Shown here: piece by piece, positions 1-6,226 of the stretch
How positions within the stretch are numbered: position 1 is the stretch's first letter
Layout of the letters: each line of letters begins with the position of its first letter
Origin: Chloroflexota bacterium
Lineage (GTDB): Bacteria; Chloroflexota; Anaerolineae; 4572-78
Direction of reading: 5' to 3'
Assembly (NCBI GenBank): GCA_024278725.1
Contig: JAJRSQ010000337.1
Span: 1-6,468, forward strand
Length of the DNA: 6,468 nt
The notes under the pieces: model-generated
What the model saw: only the letters and a program-made list of their open reading frames with translations
What the model was told of the DNA's origin: nothing
Databases searched by the model: none
Position numbers and translations under genes: made by a program

Positions 1-882
1 CAGCGCGAGTTCCGCCGCTTTTGAAAGCGCTTCCCGCGCCTGTGGAATGTCGCCCAGCGCGGCGTGTGCCTGCCCGGCGATGTACCACCCTTCCGCCGAG
101 TCAAGGTGGGTGGCGAGGACATTCTCCGCCAGCGAGAGGGCTTCGGCGGGATTGCCCAACTGCTGCCACAGCCGAGCCTGCGCCAGCGGCACGGTGGCGT
201 CATCGGGAGCGAGGGCGCTCGCCTGCGCCGAAACCGATTTCCCGGCGGCGGCATCTCCCATTTTCATCAACAACACCCCTTTGAACGCCAGAGCGTCCAC
301 ATCATCCGGCGTGAGCGCCAACATCGCTTCAACTTCATCCAGCGCGGCAGGATAGTTTTGCTGTTCCGCCGCCAGATCCATCGCGCGTTGAAAATGCCGA
401 GTTTTCGCCAGCACGATGGGGTCGGGTTTGAGAACGGTGTTGAAGGCGAGCAACACCGCCAGCACCACCGCCCCGGCGACGCCCAAAATAGTGAGCACTC
501 GCTTTCGGGCGCGCGCTTTCGCCTCGGCGGCGATTTCGTCCGCGAACCACCACGGGTGCGATGCCCGCGTCACCTCTGCCGGGCGCGCGGCGCGCAATGC
601 CGCCGCTCCGCCGACGACGCGCAACACATGCTCGGCATGGCGGGCGACTCGCGCTTGCAGGTCGTCGAAGCGCACCCGCTCCGCCGAAAGGTCGGTGCCG
701 GCGGCGGTGAGCCGCGCCAGCCCATCCCATGCCGCGTCAAGCGTGCCGAGATATGCCAGCGCCTCGGCGCGGGTCATTTTGGCGAGCGTGGCGGCGTCAT
801 TTTCCAGCGCGGTCAATTGCGCCCGCAGTTGTTCGGCGGGGATGATGTGTTTCGGTTGCAGAAAAGACGATTTGTCGGTCAT
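1..882 (-). CDS. Membrane-anchored TPR-repeat protein, C-terminus cut by the window edge
   Basis: The frame is open from the ATG at 882 to the left edge, giving 294 residues with no stop, so the C-terminus is missing. Residues 1-128 form a charged, Ala- and Leu-rich helical region of no recognised family, ending in the basic stretch RARKR. Residues 129-147 are one strongly hydrophobic segment, read as a transmembrane anchor. From about residue 157 on, the pattern is TPR-like helix pairs (for example QNYPAALDEVEAMLALTPDD and GWYIAGQAHAALGDIPQARE), about four repeats. The positive-inside rule predicts a cytoplasmic N-terminus and TPRs outside the membrane. TPRs usually bind protein partners; no enzyme motif is visible. 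The start lies 5 bases from a repeat (887-955) and has no clear Shine-Dalgarno site; an upstream ATG at 892 is out of frame. It is last visible in the leftward cluster. TPR and anchor are firm, function unknown. Confidence 0.82.
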   Translation of the reverse strand, partial: MTDKSSFLQPKHIIPAEQLRAQLTALENDAATLAKMTRAEALAYLGTLDAAWDGLARLTAAGTDLSAERVRFDDLQARVARHAEHVLRVVGGAAALRAARPAEVTRASHPWWFADEIAAEAKARARKRVLTILGVAGAVVLAVLLAFNTVLKPDPIVLAKTRHFQRAMDLAAEQQNYPAALDEVEAMLALTPDDVDALAFKGVLLMKMGDAAAGKSVSAQASALAPDDATVPLAQARLWQQLGNPAEALSLAENVLATHLDSAEGWYIAGQAHAALGDIPQAREALSKAAELAL

Positions 883-886
883 TTAT

Positions 887-955
887 GGTCATTGGTTATT
901 GGAGATTGGCGATTCATCAAAATACCAATCTCCAATGACCAATCTCTAATCTCCA
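887..955. repeat. Low-complexity dyad repeat of the 'GGAGATTGG' type
   Basis: This spacer is built from variants of GGAGATTGG and GGTCATTGG in both orientations. ATTGGAGATTGG at 898-909 is the exact reverse complement of 925-936, giving a 12-bp stem with a 15-base loop. The outer arms GGTCATTGG (887-895) and CCAATGACC (932-940) can also pair, with a bulge. The repeat continues to about 955 as AATCTCTAATCTCC and so includes the stop codon of the HD gene (946-948). No U-run follows the stem on either strand, so it is not a standard intrinsic terminator. Tracts of this type recur between genes in some environmental bacteria (family knowledge from memory); copy number here cannot be seen. Confidence 0.75.
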
Positions 956-1536
956 TGTACTTGCTTGCCAAATAAATTATCCACTTCTTGGGCAAATTCG
1001 GCAAAGATGGGATATTGTTCCGGCGATTCGACGCCGTGAGGCAGGCTTTCTGCCAAGCCGCGATAATACCATGCTTGTTTCTCCCGCCCGCGCGCGAAAC
1101 GTTCCCACACTTTTTCGCCCAGTTTTGCAAAATCATAGGCGATGGCGCGGATGTTGTGCAGTTTGTCCGCGCAGGTGAGCAGTTTGACAGGCAGAGGGGC
1201 ATCGCGCAGAAATTCGATGGTGTGCTGTTTGCGGGTTTCCCAGCGCGCGGTGCTGTGTTCCGGCTCGCTGGCGGCGGCAACCAACTCCGCCACCGAGTTG
1301 CCGAATTTGCGAGCAACATCATCCAGGGTGAGGTCGGTATCTTCCACCGTATCATGCAGCAATGCGGCGATGACCACATCTTCCGAACAGTCCATCGTCA
1401 GCAATTTCATCGCCATGGAAACGGGGTGGATGATGTACGGAATGTCTGTCCCTTTGCGGCGTTGCCCGTCGTGGGCGCGCGCGGCGATAATCAGGGCGTG
1501 ATTCAATCGTTCAAAATTCAAGGCATTATTCGTCAT
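946..1536 (-). CDS. Stand-alone HD-domain (p)ppGpp hydrolase-like protein (small alarmone hydrolase)
   Basis: This 196-residue protein matches the hydrolase half of RelA/SpoT proteins. The conserved order is AARAHDGQRRKGTDIPYIIHP (residues 18-38, with H37), ALLHDTVEDTD (58-68, with H61-D62 and E65-D66) and CADKLHNIR (122-130, with D124). H37, H61, D62 and D124 are the expected Mn2+ ligands, so an active site appears intact. No synthetase (RelA_SpoT), TGS or ACT domain follows. The length is close to that of MESH1-type small alarmone hydrolases, which remove the 3'-pyrophosphate of (p)ppGpp in the cytoplasm; MESH1 also acts on NADPH, so the substrate is uncertain. The ATG at 1536 is the only ATG before the first motif, but no clear ribosome site precedes it; a TTG at codon 6 is an alternative. 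Start and stop codons both lie inside intergenic repeats. It starts 21 bases after the glycosyltransferase stop. Confidence 0.88.
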   Translation of the reverse strand: MTNNALNFERLNHALIIAARAHDGQRRKGTDIPYIIHPVSMAMKLLTMDCSEDVVIAALLHDTVEDTDLTLDDVARKFGNSVAELVAAASEPEHSTARWETRKQHTIEFLRDAPLPVKLLTCADKLHNIRAIAYDFAKLGEKVWERFARGREKQAWYYRGLAESLPHGVESPEQYPIFAEFAQEVDNLFGKQVHGD

Positions 1537-1558
1537 TCGTCACTCATCATTCGTAATT
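1524..1558. repeat. Low-complexity tract of ATTCGTCA-type units over the HD gene start
   Basis: On the + strand this reads as imperfect copies of an octamer, ATTCGTCA, ATTCGTCA, CTCATC, ATTCGTAA. It fills the gap between the glycosyltransferase stop (1558-1560) and the HD gene and continues into that gene, supplying its start codon and first codons (MTNN). It resembles a second class of short intergenic repeat known from several environmental genomes (from memory). It differs in sequence from the tract at 887-955. Confidence 0.6.
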
Positions 1559-3177
1559 TATTTTGGTTTATTTTTTGCCGTGCCAACCGGCACAAGTTCG
1601 GTTGCGCCGTAGAGTGGTTTGCCGCTCCGGTCGTAAAAGGCGGCGAGAATATCTTCTTCCAAATTTTTGGGGCGATACAGCGTTTTGAATGCCGCGCTCC
1701 GGTCGAAAATGACGATGTCCGGCGCGCGCCACAAAAAAATGGTATGGCGCGGAACCAGTTTCGGGGTGATGATGGCGTCGAAACGGCTCACGTCGCCCCA
1801 ATCATACCCGAAGATTTCCACCGGCGTGACCGCCCCCTGTGTCAGAAATGTCACCGATGCCGCCAGCCCCCAATCCATGGCGATGACCGCCCGCCCGCCT
1901 GCATTCTCGGCGAGCCAGCCTGCCATATCATACACCGCATCCGAATGGTCGCCCAGCCCGCCCGATACGGTGAGCGCGCGGTGATAGCGGGCGGTGGCGA
2001 GTCCGTCGCCGAGCATGACGACCGCCAGCAGGGCAATCAGCGCGGTGGTGATGACCTTTCGGCGGGGCAGGGCGCGGTGGAGTTCCGCGCCGGTGACGGC
2101 AAGCGCAATTGCCGGGAAGGGCATGATGAGAGCGAAATGGGTGATCCACAGTGCGGAAACGGTGACGATGCTTTCCACCACCACCAGAAAAATTATCCCG
2201 AAGGGGATGAGCGCGCGCGGATTCTTTCGGCGGGCGGCGAGCCATACGGCTGCCGGCAACGCCATCCCAAAAATAAGGGGATAGCCCGGGTTGCGAAAGA
2301 TGCCGCCGAGATACCAGAAGTGTCCGCCGTTCAGCAGGGTCATCAATTCCCCCAAACGGGTGGCGAGGTTGGACAGGACGGCGGTGTTGTCCACGCCATA
2401 ATAGGATGTGGCGGCGTTTTGTCCGATGCTTTTGAAGGTGCCGCCCGTTTGCAAATTGTATAAAATCAGCGGAAATGCGCCGATAGCGCCGGCGACGAGC
2501 AACCCGCCCGCGCGGGCGATATTCTCGCGGCGCAGGTCGGCGAAGGTGGCGGCGAGCCGCCCGTGTGTCCCCTCGGCGAGGAGATACGCCCCGAAGAGGG
2601 CGGCAATCAGCCACAGAAAGAGGAGTTTGCCGTAGATGCCCAATCCGAACAAAAATGCCCCGGCGATTGCCCAGCGATACCGGCGGGTGCGATGCCAGCG
2701 CAGCCAGCTCCACGCCGCCGCCAGCCCGATGGCGGCGTTAATGGCGGTGACGAAAATACCCTGCCGCGTCCAGAAAACGAAGGTCGGGTTGAGCGCCAGC
2801 AGTGCCGCCGCCGCCACGCCCGCCCACCGATTGCGGGTCAGGTCGGCGGTGAAGCCGTGCGCCAGCAGCAGGGTTATCAGCCCGATGGCGACTGCGTACA
2901 GCCGCAGGGCGGTGACGTTGATGCCCCCCAGCCACAGGAAAGGCAGGCTGAAATAGGTGTTCAGCGCGCCGATATAATCTTGGGTGGTGAGGGGAAATTG
3001 TGTGCCAAAGAGGGTGACGGTGCTGTCGCGGAAGGCTTGGACGGGTTGGTGGCGCAGGAGTTGCACGGCGGGGACGGCTTCGAAGGCTTCATCGTAATGG
3101 ATGCCGGGCAGGTTCAACTGATACAGCGCGGCGAACAGGAAGATTGCCGCCACCGGAATGAGCCACCATCGCGCCAT
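1558..3177 (-). CDS. GT39/ArnT-like multi-pass membrane glycosyltransferase (PMT_2 type)
   Basis: This 539-residue protein has an N-terminal hydrophobic helix (about 4-20) followed at once by GIHYDEAFEA (residues 25-34). The Asp29-Glu30 pair matches the acidic motif in the first outer loop of GT-C enzymes of the PMT/ArnT clan, where it serves catalysis. A second typical loop sequence, TTQDYIGALNTY, is at 64-75. About ten further hydrophobic segments fill the protein to near residue 400, including AGVAAAALLALNP and FGLGIYGKLLFLW. The last 130 or so residues (from about 406) are more polar and probably form an outer domain. Such enzymes transfer a sugar from a polyprenyl-phosphate donor to lipid or protein on the outer face of the membrane; donor and acceptor cannot be told here. 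I chose the ATG at 3177 because AGAGGA lies 6 bases upstream; a TTG at 3183 would add two residues. The tight junction with the FecR gene implies one transcript. Confidence 0.87.
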   Translation of the reverse strand: MARWWLIPVAAIFLFAALYQLNLPGIHYDEAFEAVPAVQLLRHQPVQAFRDSTVTLFGTQFPLTTQDYIGALNTYFSLPFLWLGGINVTALRLYAVAIGLITLLLAHGFTADLTRNRWAGVAAAALLALNPTFVFWTRQGIFVTAINAAIGLAAAWSWLRWHRTRRYRWAIAGAFLFGLGIYGKLLFLWLIAALFGAYLLAEGTHGRLAATFADLRRENIARAGGLLVAGAIGAFPLILYNLQTGGTFKSIGQNAATSYYGVDNTAVLSNLATRLGELMTLLNGGHFWYLGGIFRNPGYPLIFGMALPAAVWLAARRKNPRALIPFGIIFLVVVESIVTVSALWITHFALIMPFPAIALAVTGAELHRALPRRKVITTALIALLAVVMLGDGLATARYHRALTVSGGLGDHSDAVYDMAGWLAENAGGRAVIAMDWGLAASVTFLTQGAVTPVEIFGYDWGDVSRFDAIITPKLVPRHTIFLWRAPDIVIFDRSAAFKTLYRPKNLEEDILAAFYDRSGKPLYGATELVPVGTAKNKPK

Positions 3178-3179
3178 GC

Positions 3180-4463
3180 TCAATCCTCTGCCAGAAGTTT
3201 GATGTCGGTGACCATGCTATCGTAAATCCAGCCGGAAGCGTAAATGCGGATGGATTTGATGTATGCCGGTTTTTTATCGCCCAGCGCGTCCAGCAAATTC
3301 TCCGATTCGTAGGGATACCACAGGAATTTTGCCACGCTTTCGTTGTTGTTTTCGGGTTGATTGTACAGAATATAATTGCTCGGCGCGGGTTCGTAATAGA
3401 AACCGCGATACCATGCGCGGTCGTTCCCTTCCGAGTCCCGGTAATTCAGTTGAATCATCACCGGATATTCCGTGCCCAACTGTCCGCCGCCGGGCAGACT
3501 TTGGAAATTCACCCGAATTTGGGCGTTAATCCGCAGCGAGCGGAAATCCTGCACATCTTTGTTGACGAGTTGCTCGATGCTGGCTTCGGTGTGGACGTTG
3601 TCCGTCCCTTCGCTTCTGAAATGAAGCACGATTTGCCCGTCAAGGGTTTCCACGCCCAACGTGCTGGTGACCACGTTCACGGGGTCGAATTTACTGAGCG
3701 CGTTTTGGTAATCAATGGTGATGGCTTTTTGCGTGCCCGTCATGGGGTCGGCGGGGACGTACACCATGGGCAGCCACGCTTCTTTCAGCCCGAACTGAAA
3801 ATCGCCATTGGTAATGAGGTTTTGCTCGGCGGTGGTGGGGTCTTGCGGGGGCGCATTCACGCCGATGGTGGTCAATTCCCCTTCGGTGAGCAGCACGGTT
3901 TTGCCGTAGCCGCTCACTTGCGCCACTCCCGCGCGAGCGGTGATTTGCGTCTCGTCGTTGCGGGCTTCCACCGCGAAACTGCCGGGCGACATATTCACCT
4001 GCCCGTGCGGCGTTTTCACCCAGAAGGTGCGCGGGCGTTCTATCGGCGCGACCGTTGTGCGCACCCGCCCCTGAACGACCTCCACGCCCAACTCGGCGGC
4101 ATACGGGCTGATGCCGTATCGCGGCTCGCGGGCGCGGTGCAGGATGATGGTGGTGTTGTTGTACAGCGTCACCACACTGCCCTCAAAAAAGGTCAGCACC
4201 GCTTGCGACGTGTCGTCGGTGGAGATGATGGTCAGCTCGTCCACCGTGCCGGATGTGCCGTGCGTCAGGGGAATGGGCGTCGAGCCATCGAACGGTTTTT
4301 CCAGCACCGTCCCGCGAATGGAGGTCAGTTTGGTGCTGTGGGCGACGGTGGTGTTGTACAGGTATGCTCGCACCGAAAGCGGAATACCGACCGCCAGCGC
4401 ACAAAAAACCAGAAATGAAAGTATGAGGACGATCCATGCCGTACGCTCGATGTTTTTACGCAT
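3180..4463 (-). CDS. Membrane-anchored FecR-domain protein with C-terminal jelly-roll-like region
   Basis: With the ATG at 4463 the protein has 427 residues. MRKNIERT precedes one hydrophobic helix (about 9-31), so it is an uncleaved anchor with the rest outside. Residues 45-200 are beta-rich; GVEVVQGRVR (126-135) and FWVKTPHGQVNMSPGSFAVE (147-166) carry the FecR core pattern of a TP-x-G turn, then a G-[ST]-x-F-x-V strand. From residue 215, NLITNGDFQFGLKEAW matches the opening of galactose-binding or CBM-like jelly rolls, which seems to run to the C-terminus. FecR domains in classical systems relay signals to sigma factors; here no sigma factor is nearby, so a surface structural or carbohydrate-binding role fits better (inference). 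The frame is open up to an ATG at 4703, but that start would overlap the divergent gene and both promoters; the TATAAT at 4525-4530 also excludes the ATG at 4526. The ribosome site before 4463 is weak. First gene of the cluster. Confidence 0.83.
   Translation of the reverse strand: MRKNIERTAWIVLILSFLVFCALAVGIPLSVRAYLYNTTVAHSTKLTSIRGTVLEKPFDGSTPIPLTHGTSGTVDELTIISTDDTSQAVLTFFEGSVVTLYNNTTIILHRAREPRYGISPYAAELGVEVVQGRVRTTVAPIERPRTFWVKTPHGQVNMSPGSFAVEARNDETQITARAGVAQVSGYGKTVLLTEGELTTIGVNAPPQDPTTAEQNLITNGDFQFGLKEAWLPMVYVPADPMTGTQKAITIDYQNALSKFDPVNVVTSTLGVETLDGQIVLHFRSEGTDNVHTEASIEQLVNKDVQDFRSLRINAQIRVNFQSLPGGGQLGTEYPVMIQLNYRDSEGNDRAWYRGFYYEPAPSNYILYNQPENNNESVAKFLWYPYESENLLDALGDKKPAYIKSIRIYASGWIYDSMVTDIKLLAED
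3184..3189 (-). promoter_or_regulatory. Shine-Dalgarno site of the glycosyltransferase gene
   Basis: AGAGGA on the minus strand lies 6 bases before the ATG at 3177 and inside the last codons of the FecR gene. It decides for that ATG over the TTG at 3183, which would begin directly next to it, and suggests coupled translation of the two genes. Confidence 0.7.
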
Positions 4464-4491
4464 AGAGGTTTTTCGCTCAATCACAGGATTT

Positions 4492-4518
4492 TCGATGGTG
4501 GCACGCTCGCCACCGCGA
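4492..4518 (-). other. Stem-loop at the predicted 5' end of the leftward operon mRNA
   Basis: GGTGGC (4497-4502) and GCCACC (4509-4514) pair perfectly around a 6-base loop. TCG (4492-4494) and CGA (4516-4518) extend the stem past a small internal loop. The predicted transcription start is near 4519, so the mRNA would open with this hairpin. No U-run follows, so it is not a terminator. It may protect the 5' end or bind a regulator (inference). Confidence 0.4.
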
Positions 4519-4524
4519 TGCAAC

Positions 4525-4552
4525 ATTATACCATTGCCCCATGGGCTGGCAA
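4525..4552 (-). promoter_or_regulatory. Sigma70-type promoter of the leftward cluster
   Basis: On the minus strand TTGCCA (4552-4547) and a perfect TATAAT (4530-4525) are separated by 16 bases. The expected start is near 4519, giving a leader of about 55 bases before the FecR gene ATG at 4463. This placement independently supports that ATG over the upstream ones. Confidence 0.65.
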
Positions 4553-4596
4553 AATCACTCCGCGTGCGGGTACAATTTCGCCAATTTGGCTTTCGC

Positions 4597-4605
4597 TGAT
4601 ATAAT
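4597..4605 (+). promoter_or_regulatory. Extended -10 promoter of the zinc-ribbon gene
   Basis: TGATATAAT is a TGn extended -10 element with a perfect TATAAT at 4600-4605. The -35 position (about 4577-4582, TTCGCC) is poor, as is common with extended -10 promoters. The start would be near 4612, about 33 bases before the ATG at 4645. Its -10 lies 69 bases from the divergent -10 at 4525-4530. Confidence 0.6.
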
Positions 4606-4632
4606 GCCTCAATTAAAATTCTGGAGAATTTT

Positions 4633-4640
4633 GGAAGGGA
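4633..4640 (+). promoter_or_regulatory. Shine-Dalgarno site of the zinc-ribbon gene
   Basis: GGAAGGGA ends 4 bases before the ATG at 4645, a strong purine-rich ribosome site that fixes this start. Confidence 0.65.
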
Positions 4641-4644
4641 ACCT

Positions 4645-5334
4645 ATGACAACCGAGTTGTTTTCATCTTGCCCGGTGTGCGGCGATGCGCCACTGTCTGC
4701 CAACGAAAATATCTACGAATGCGCGCACTGTGGTCTAACCATAAAACCGAAGCGAAAGCTCTTTGGGCGGTCTCCTCAAAAATATACGGTCACAGCCATC
4801 GGCGACGGGTACGATATTGCCCGCCGGGGCATTGTGGGGCAAACCTTCACTTTGCCGGAGCTGGCATTGTTCAGCGAGCAGGTCTATTCCGATGCGGAAT
4901 TGTCGGAATTTGCGGAAGGAAATCTCGAACATTTGACCATGCCACAGAGCGTGCTGGCGCAAATTCTGCTGGAACAATTGCGGGAAACGTGTTTCCTGCA
5001 CGTGGACGATTTGCGCCGGGCGCACGGTCCTGCGCTTGAACCGGGTGGCGACCGTTTTCCGAGCGGGAAAATCGCCACCGCAGGCTTAATATGGAAAGAT
5101 GAGGGGAACCTCTTTTTGACGAATGTTCGGCTGGTCTTTCCCAGCAATTCGTTCACCTTTATGCGGATGGGGCGCAAAATGGTGGGCATGCGCGCTTTTG
5201 AAAATGGCGTTGCCATCCAAATGAAGGGCGAAGACCACGCCACCTATTTTGTGGGATGCAGAGCGCACCAAGCCGCACTCATCGCCGCGTACATTCAGGG
5301 GAAAGTGCCCGCACTGCGTCCGCAGACGGCGTGA
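4645..5334 (+). CDS. Zinc-ribbon protein with C-terminal PH/GRAM-like region, function unknown
   Basis: This 229-residue protein opens with a zinc ribbon, C9-x2-C12 (SSCPVCG) and C26-x2-C29 (YECAHCG), followed by a basic stretch (KPKRK, 34-38). The middle part (about 45-135) is mixed helix and strand and includes an acidic helix around DAELSEFAEGNLEHL; I do not recognise it. Residues 141-217 (GLIWKDEGNLFLTNVRLVF, then strands and a last helix HQAALIAAYIQG) have the order of a small PH or GRAM-like fold: a strand, the 'G-x-L-x-L-T-x-x-R-L-x-F' signature, more strands and a closing helix. Such folds bind lipids or proteins. No signal peptide or membrane helix is seen, so it is probably cytoplasmic or at the inner membrane face. 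It has its own promoter and terminator, so it is likely a single-gene transcript. Gene reality is sure, the zinc ribbon very likely, the PH/GRAM call moderate. Confidence 0.85.
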   Translation: MTTELFSSCPVCGDAPLSANENIYECAHCGLTIKPKRKLFGRSPQKYTVTAIGDGYDIARRGIVGQTFTLPELALFSEQVYSDAELSEFAEGNLEHLTMPQSVLAQILLEQLRETCFLHVDDLRRAHGPALEPGGDRFPSGKIATAGLIWKDEGNLFLTNVRLVFPSNSFTFMRMGRKMVGMRAFENGVAIQMKGEDHATYFVGCRAHQAALIAAYIQGKVPALRPQTA

Positions 5335-5382
5335 GGGGCGTCTCGCCTTGAAATCAAGTTGATGATTCAAACCGACTTCGGC

Positions 5383-5415
5383 AGGGGCAGCCCATTGGGT
5401 TGTCCCTATGTTTTT
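5383..5415 (+). terminator. Intrinsic terminator of the zinc-ribbon gene
   Basis: GGGGCAGCCC (5384-5393) pairs along its full length with GGGTTGTCCC (5397-5406) in RNA, with two G-U pairs and a 3-base ATT loop; A5383 and T5407 add an eleventh pair. The sequence TATGTTTTT follows at 5407-5415. On the minus strand no U-run follows, so the terminator acts rightward only. It lies about 50 bases past the stop at 5334. Confidence 0.7.
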
Positions 5416-5433
5416 GGGGTGGAAATTTACCGT

Positions 5434-5458
5434 CGGGGGAAGTCTGTATCATTCCCCG
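5434..5458 (-). terminator. Weak hairpin after the cysteine-rich gene stop
   Basis: GGGGAA (5436-5441) and TTCCCC (5452-5457) pair around a 10-base loop, with an outer C-G closing after a bulge. It sits directly after the stop codon of the leftward gene. No clear U-run follows on the minus strand, so its terminator role is uncertain. Confidence 0.3.
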
Positions 5459-6172
5459 TTAAAGCCTGTTCCCGGAAACGGCAACCAGTGCGCGTTGCCA
5501 TGCGTCGCCTTCCTGCCCCGTTTTTTCGCTTTGAAAACGATAATCATTTTTGCGGACGAACTCATCAAGTTGTTGGATGAGCTGCTGCCAGATATGTAAT
5601 TGGGCGTCTATCAGTGCGTTGAAGGTTGCTTCATCGGTGATAAAACCGAGCGCTTGCTGAAAATGGGGCAGACACAGCCCGTCAGAACGGCGATAGTCAT
5701 TGACGAGCGCATCTTCACCGATAAAGAATTCTATCAGCGTTTGCAGATAGCGCGCGCCGGCGGCATATTGCAGGGCACACACCGGACATTCTGTTTGCGG
5801 GGACAATGTTTTCACCAAAGCGGCGGTGGCGGGGCTGCCACGGTGATTGAAGCCCGGCAACTTTTGTCGCATAGCCAACCCCGGCGAACCATGAAAGGTG
5901 GCGTTTGACAAAATTTCCGACACGGTGCGCAATACGCCCCCCATTAAAATGGATACGCCCAACGCCGCGCCGTTCCGCACCATTTTTTCGGCGTGCGGGC
6001 GACAGTATCCGCGGGCGGCATTGAGCCGGTGGCGGGTGGGAACATCATTCACCGATTCCCACAACAGGGTGTCAATTGCCGTGTCGGCGGTTTGAGCTTC
6101 CAGTTGGCACACGGGACACCCGCCGTTTGAAAGCGCTTCCTTCACCTCGAAATAACCCAAATATTTGCTCAT
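5459..6172 (-). CDS. DUF6062-like protein with two CxxC...CxxH metal sites
   Basis: This 237-residue protein carries two copies of one pattern: CPVC (19-22) with CRPH (57-60), and CPVC (129-132) with CLPH (167-170). The distance between second and third cysteines is 35 residues in both, and the copies are offset by exactly 110 residues, so it is probably an internal duplication with one metal site per half. The ending DYRFQSEKTGQEGDAWQRALVAVSGN and the cysteine pattern resemble the DUF6062 family as I remember it; no function is established to my knowledge. There is no signal peptide or transmembrane helix, so zinc binding in the cytoplasm is more likely than a disulfide role. The start at 6172 has AGGAA 9 bases upstream (6182-6186). 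It is convergent with the zinc-ribbon gene and appears to be transcribed alone from the promoter at 6278-6306, through a terminator-like hairpin. Confidence 0.85.
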   Translation of the reverse strand: MSKYLGYFEVKEALSNGGCPVCQLEAQTADTAIDTLLWESVNDVPTRHRLNAARGYCRPHAEKMVRNGAALGVSILMGGVLRTVSEILSNATFHGSPGLAMRQKLPGFNHRGSPATAALVKTLSPQTECPVCALQYAAGARYLQTLIEFFIGEDALVNDYRRSDGLCLPHFQQALGFITDEATFNALIDAQLHIWQQLIQQLDEFVRKNDYRFQSEKTGQEGDAWQRALVAVSGNRL

Positions 6173-6190
6173 ACGGTTTTGTTCCTGAAG

Positions 6191-6223
6191 AAATAAAAAC
6201 GCCTGCCCATCATTAGGCAGACG
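6191..6223 (-). terminator. Terminator-like hairpin in the leader of the DUF6062-like gene (possible attenuator)
   Basis: On the minus strand CGTCTGCC (6223-6216) pairs over 8 bp (one G-U) with GGCAGGCG (6207-6200) around an 8-base loop, followed directly by TTTTTATTT (6199-6191). This is a textbook intrinsic terminator shape, yet it ends only 18 bases before the ATG at 6172 and lies downstream of the only good promoter. It is either an attenuator or the terminator of a short leader RNA. TTGCCC at 6243-6238 could pair with GGGCAG at 6208-6203 and break the stem, a candidate antiterminator. Confidence 0.6.
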
Positions 6224-6226
6224 TTA

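Noticed and set aside
887..940. Intrinsic terminator between the HD and TPR genes
   Set aside because: The stem is long but AT-rich in part and has no U-run on either strand; it is better described as a repeat.
64..975. A 303-codon open frame on the + strand
   Set aside because: It is antisense to the TPR gene, Arg- and Gly-rich, lacks a ribosome site and ends by reading through the intergenic repeat.
988..2463. A 491-codon open frame on the + strand
   Set aside because: It runs antisense through the HD gene and much of the glycosyltransferase gene, both with clear family motifs. Its translation is rich in Arg, His, Gly and Gln with no domain pattern, typical of an opposite-strand shadow in GC-rich coding DNA.
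4464..4703. An 80-residue N-terminal extension of the FecR protein
   Set aside because: It would overlap the start of the divergent zinc-ribbon gene and both promoters, and the extension has no protein-like pattern. The ATG at 4463 is followed at once by a typical membrane anchor.
5347..5358. Small hairpin CTTGA-AA-TCAAG after the zinc-ribbon gene
   Set aside because: A 5-bp stem with a 2-base loop is too tight and weak; the hairpin at 5383-5415 explains termination.
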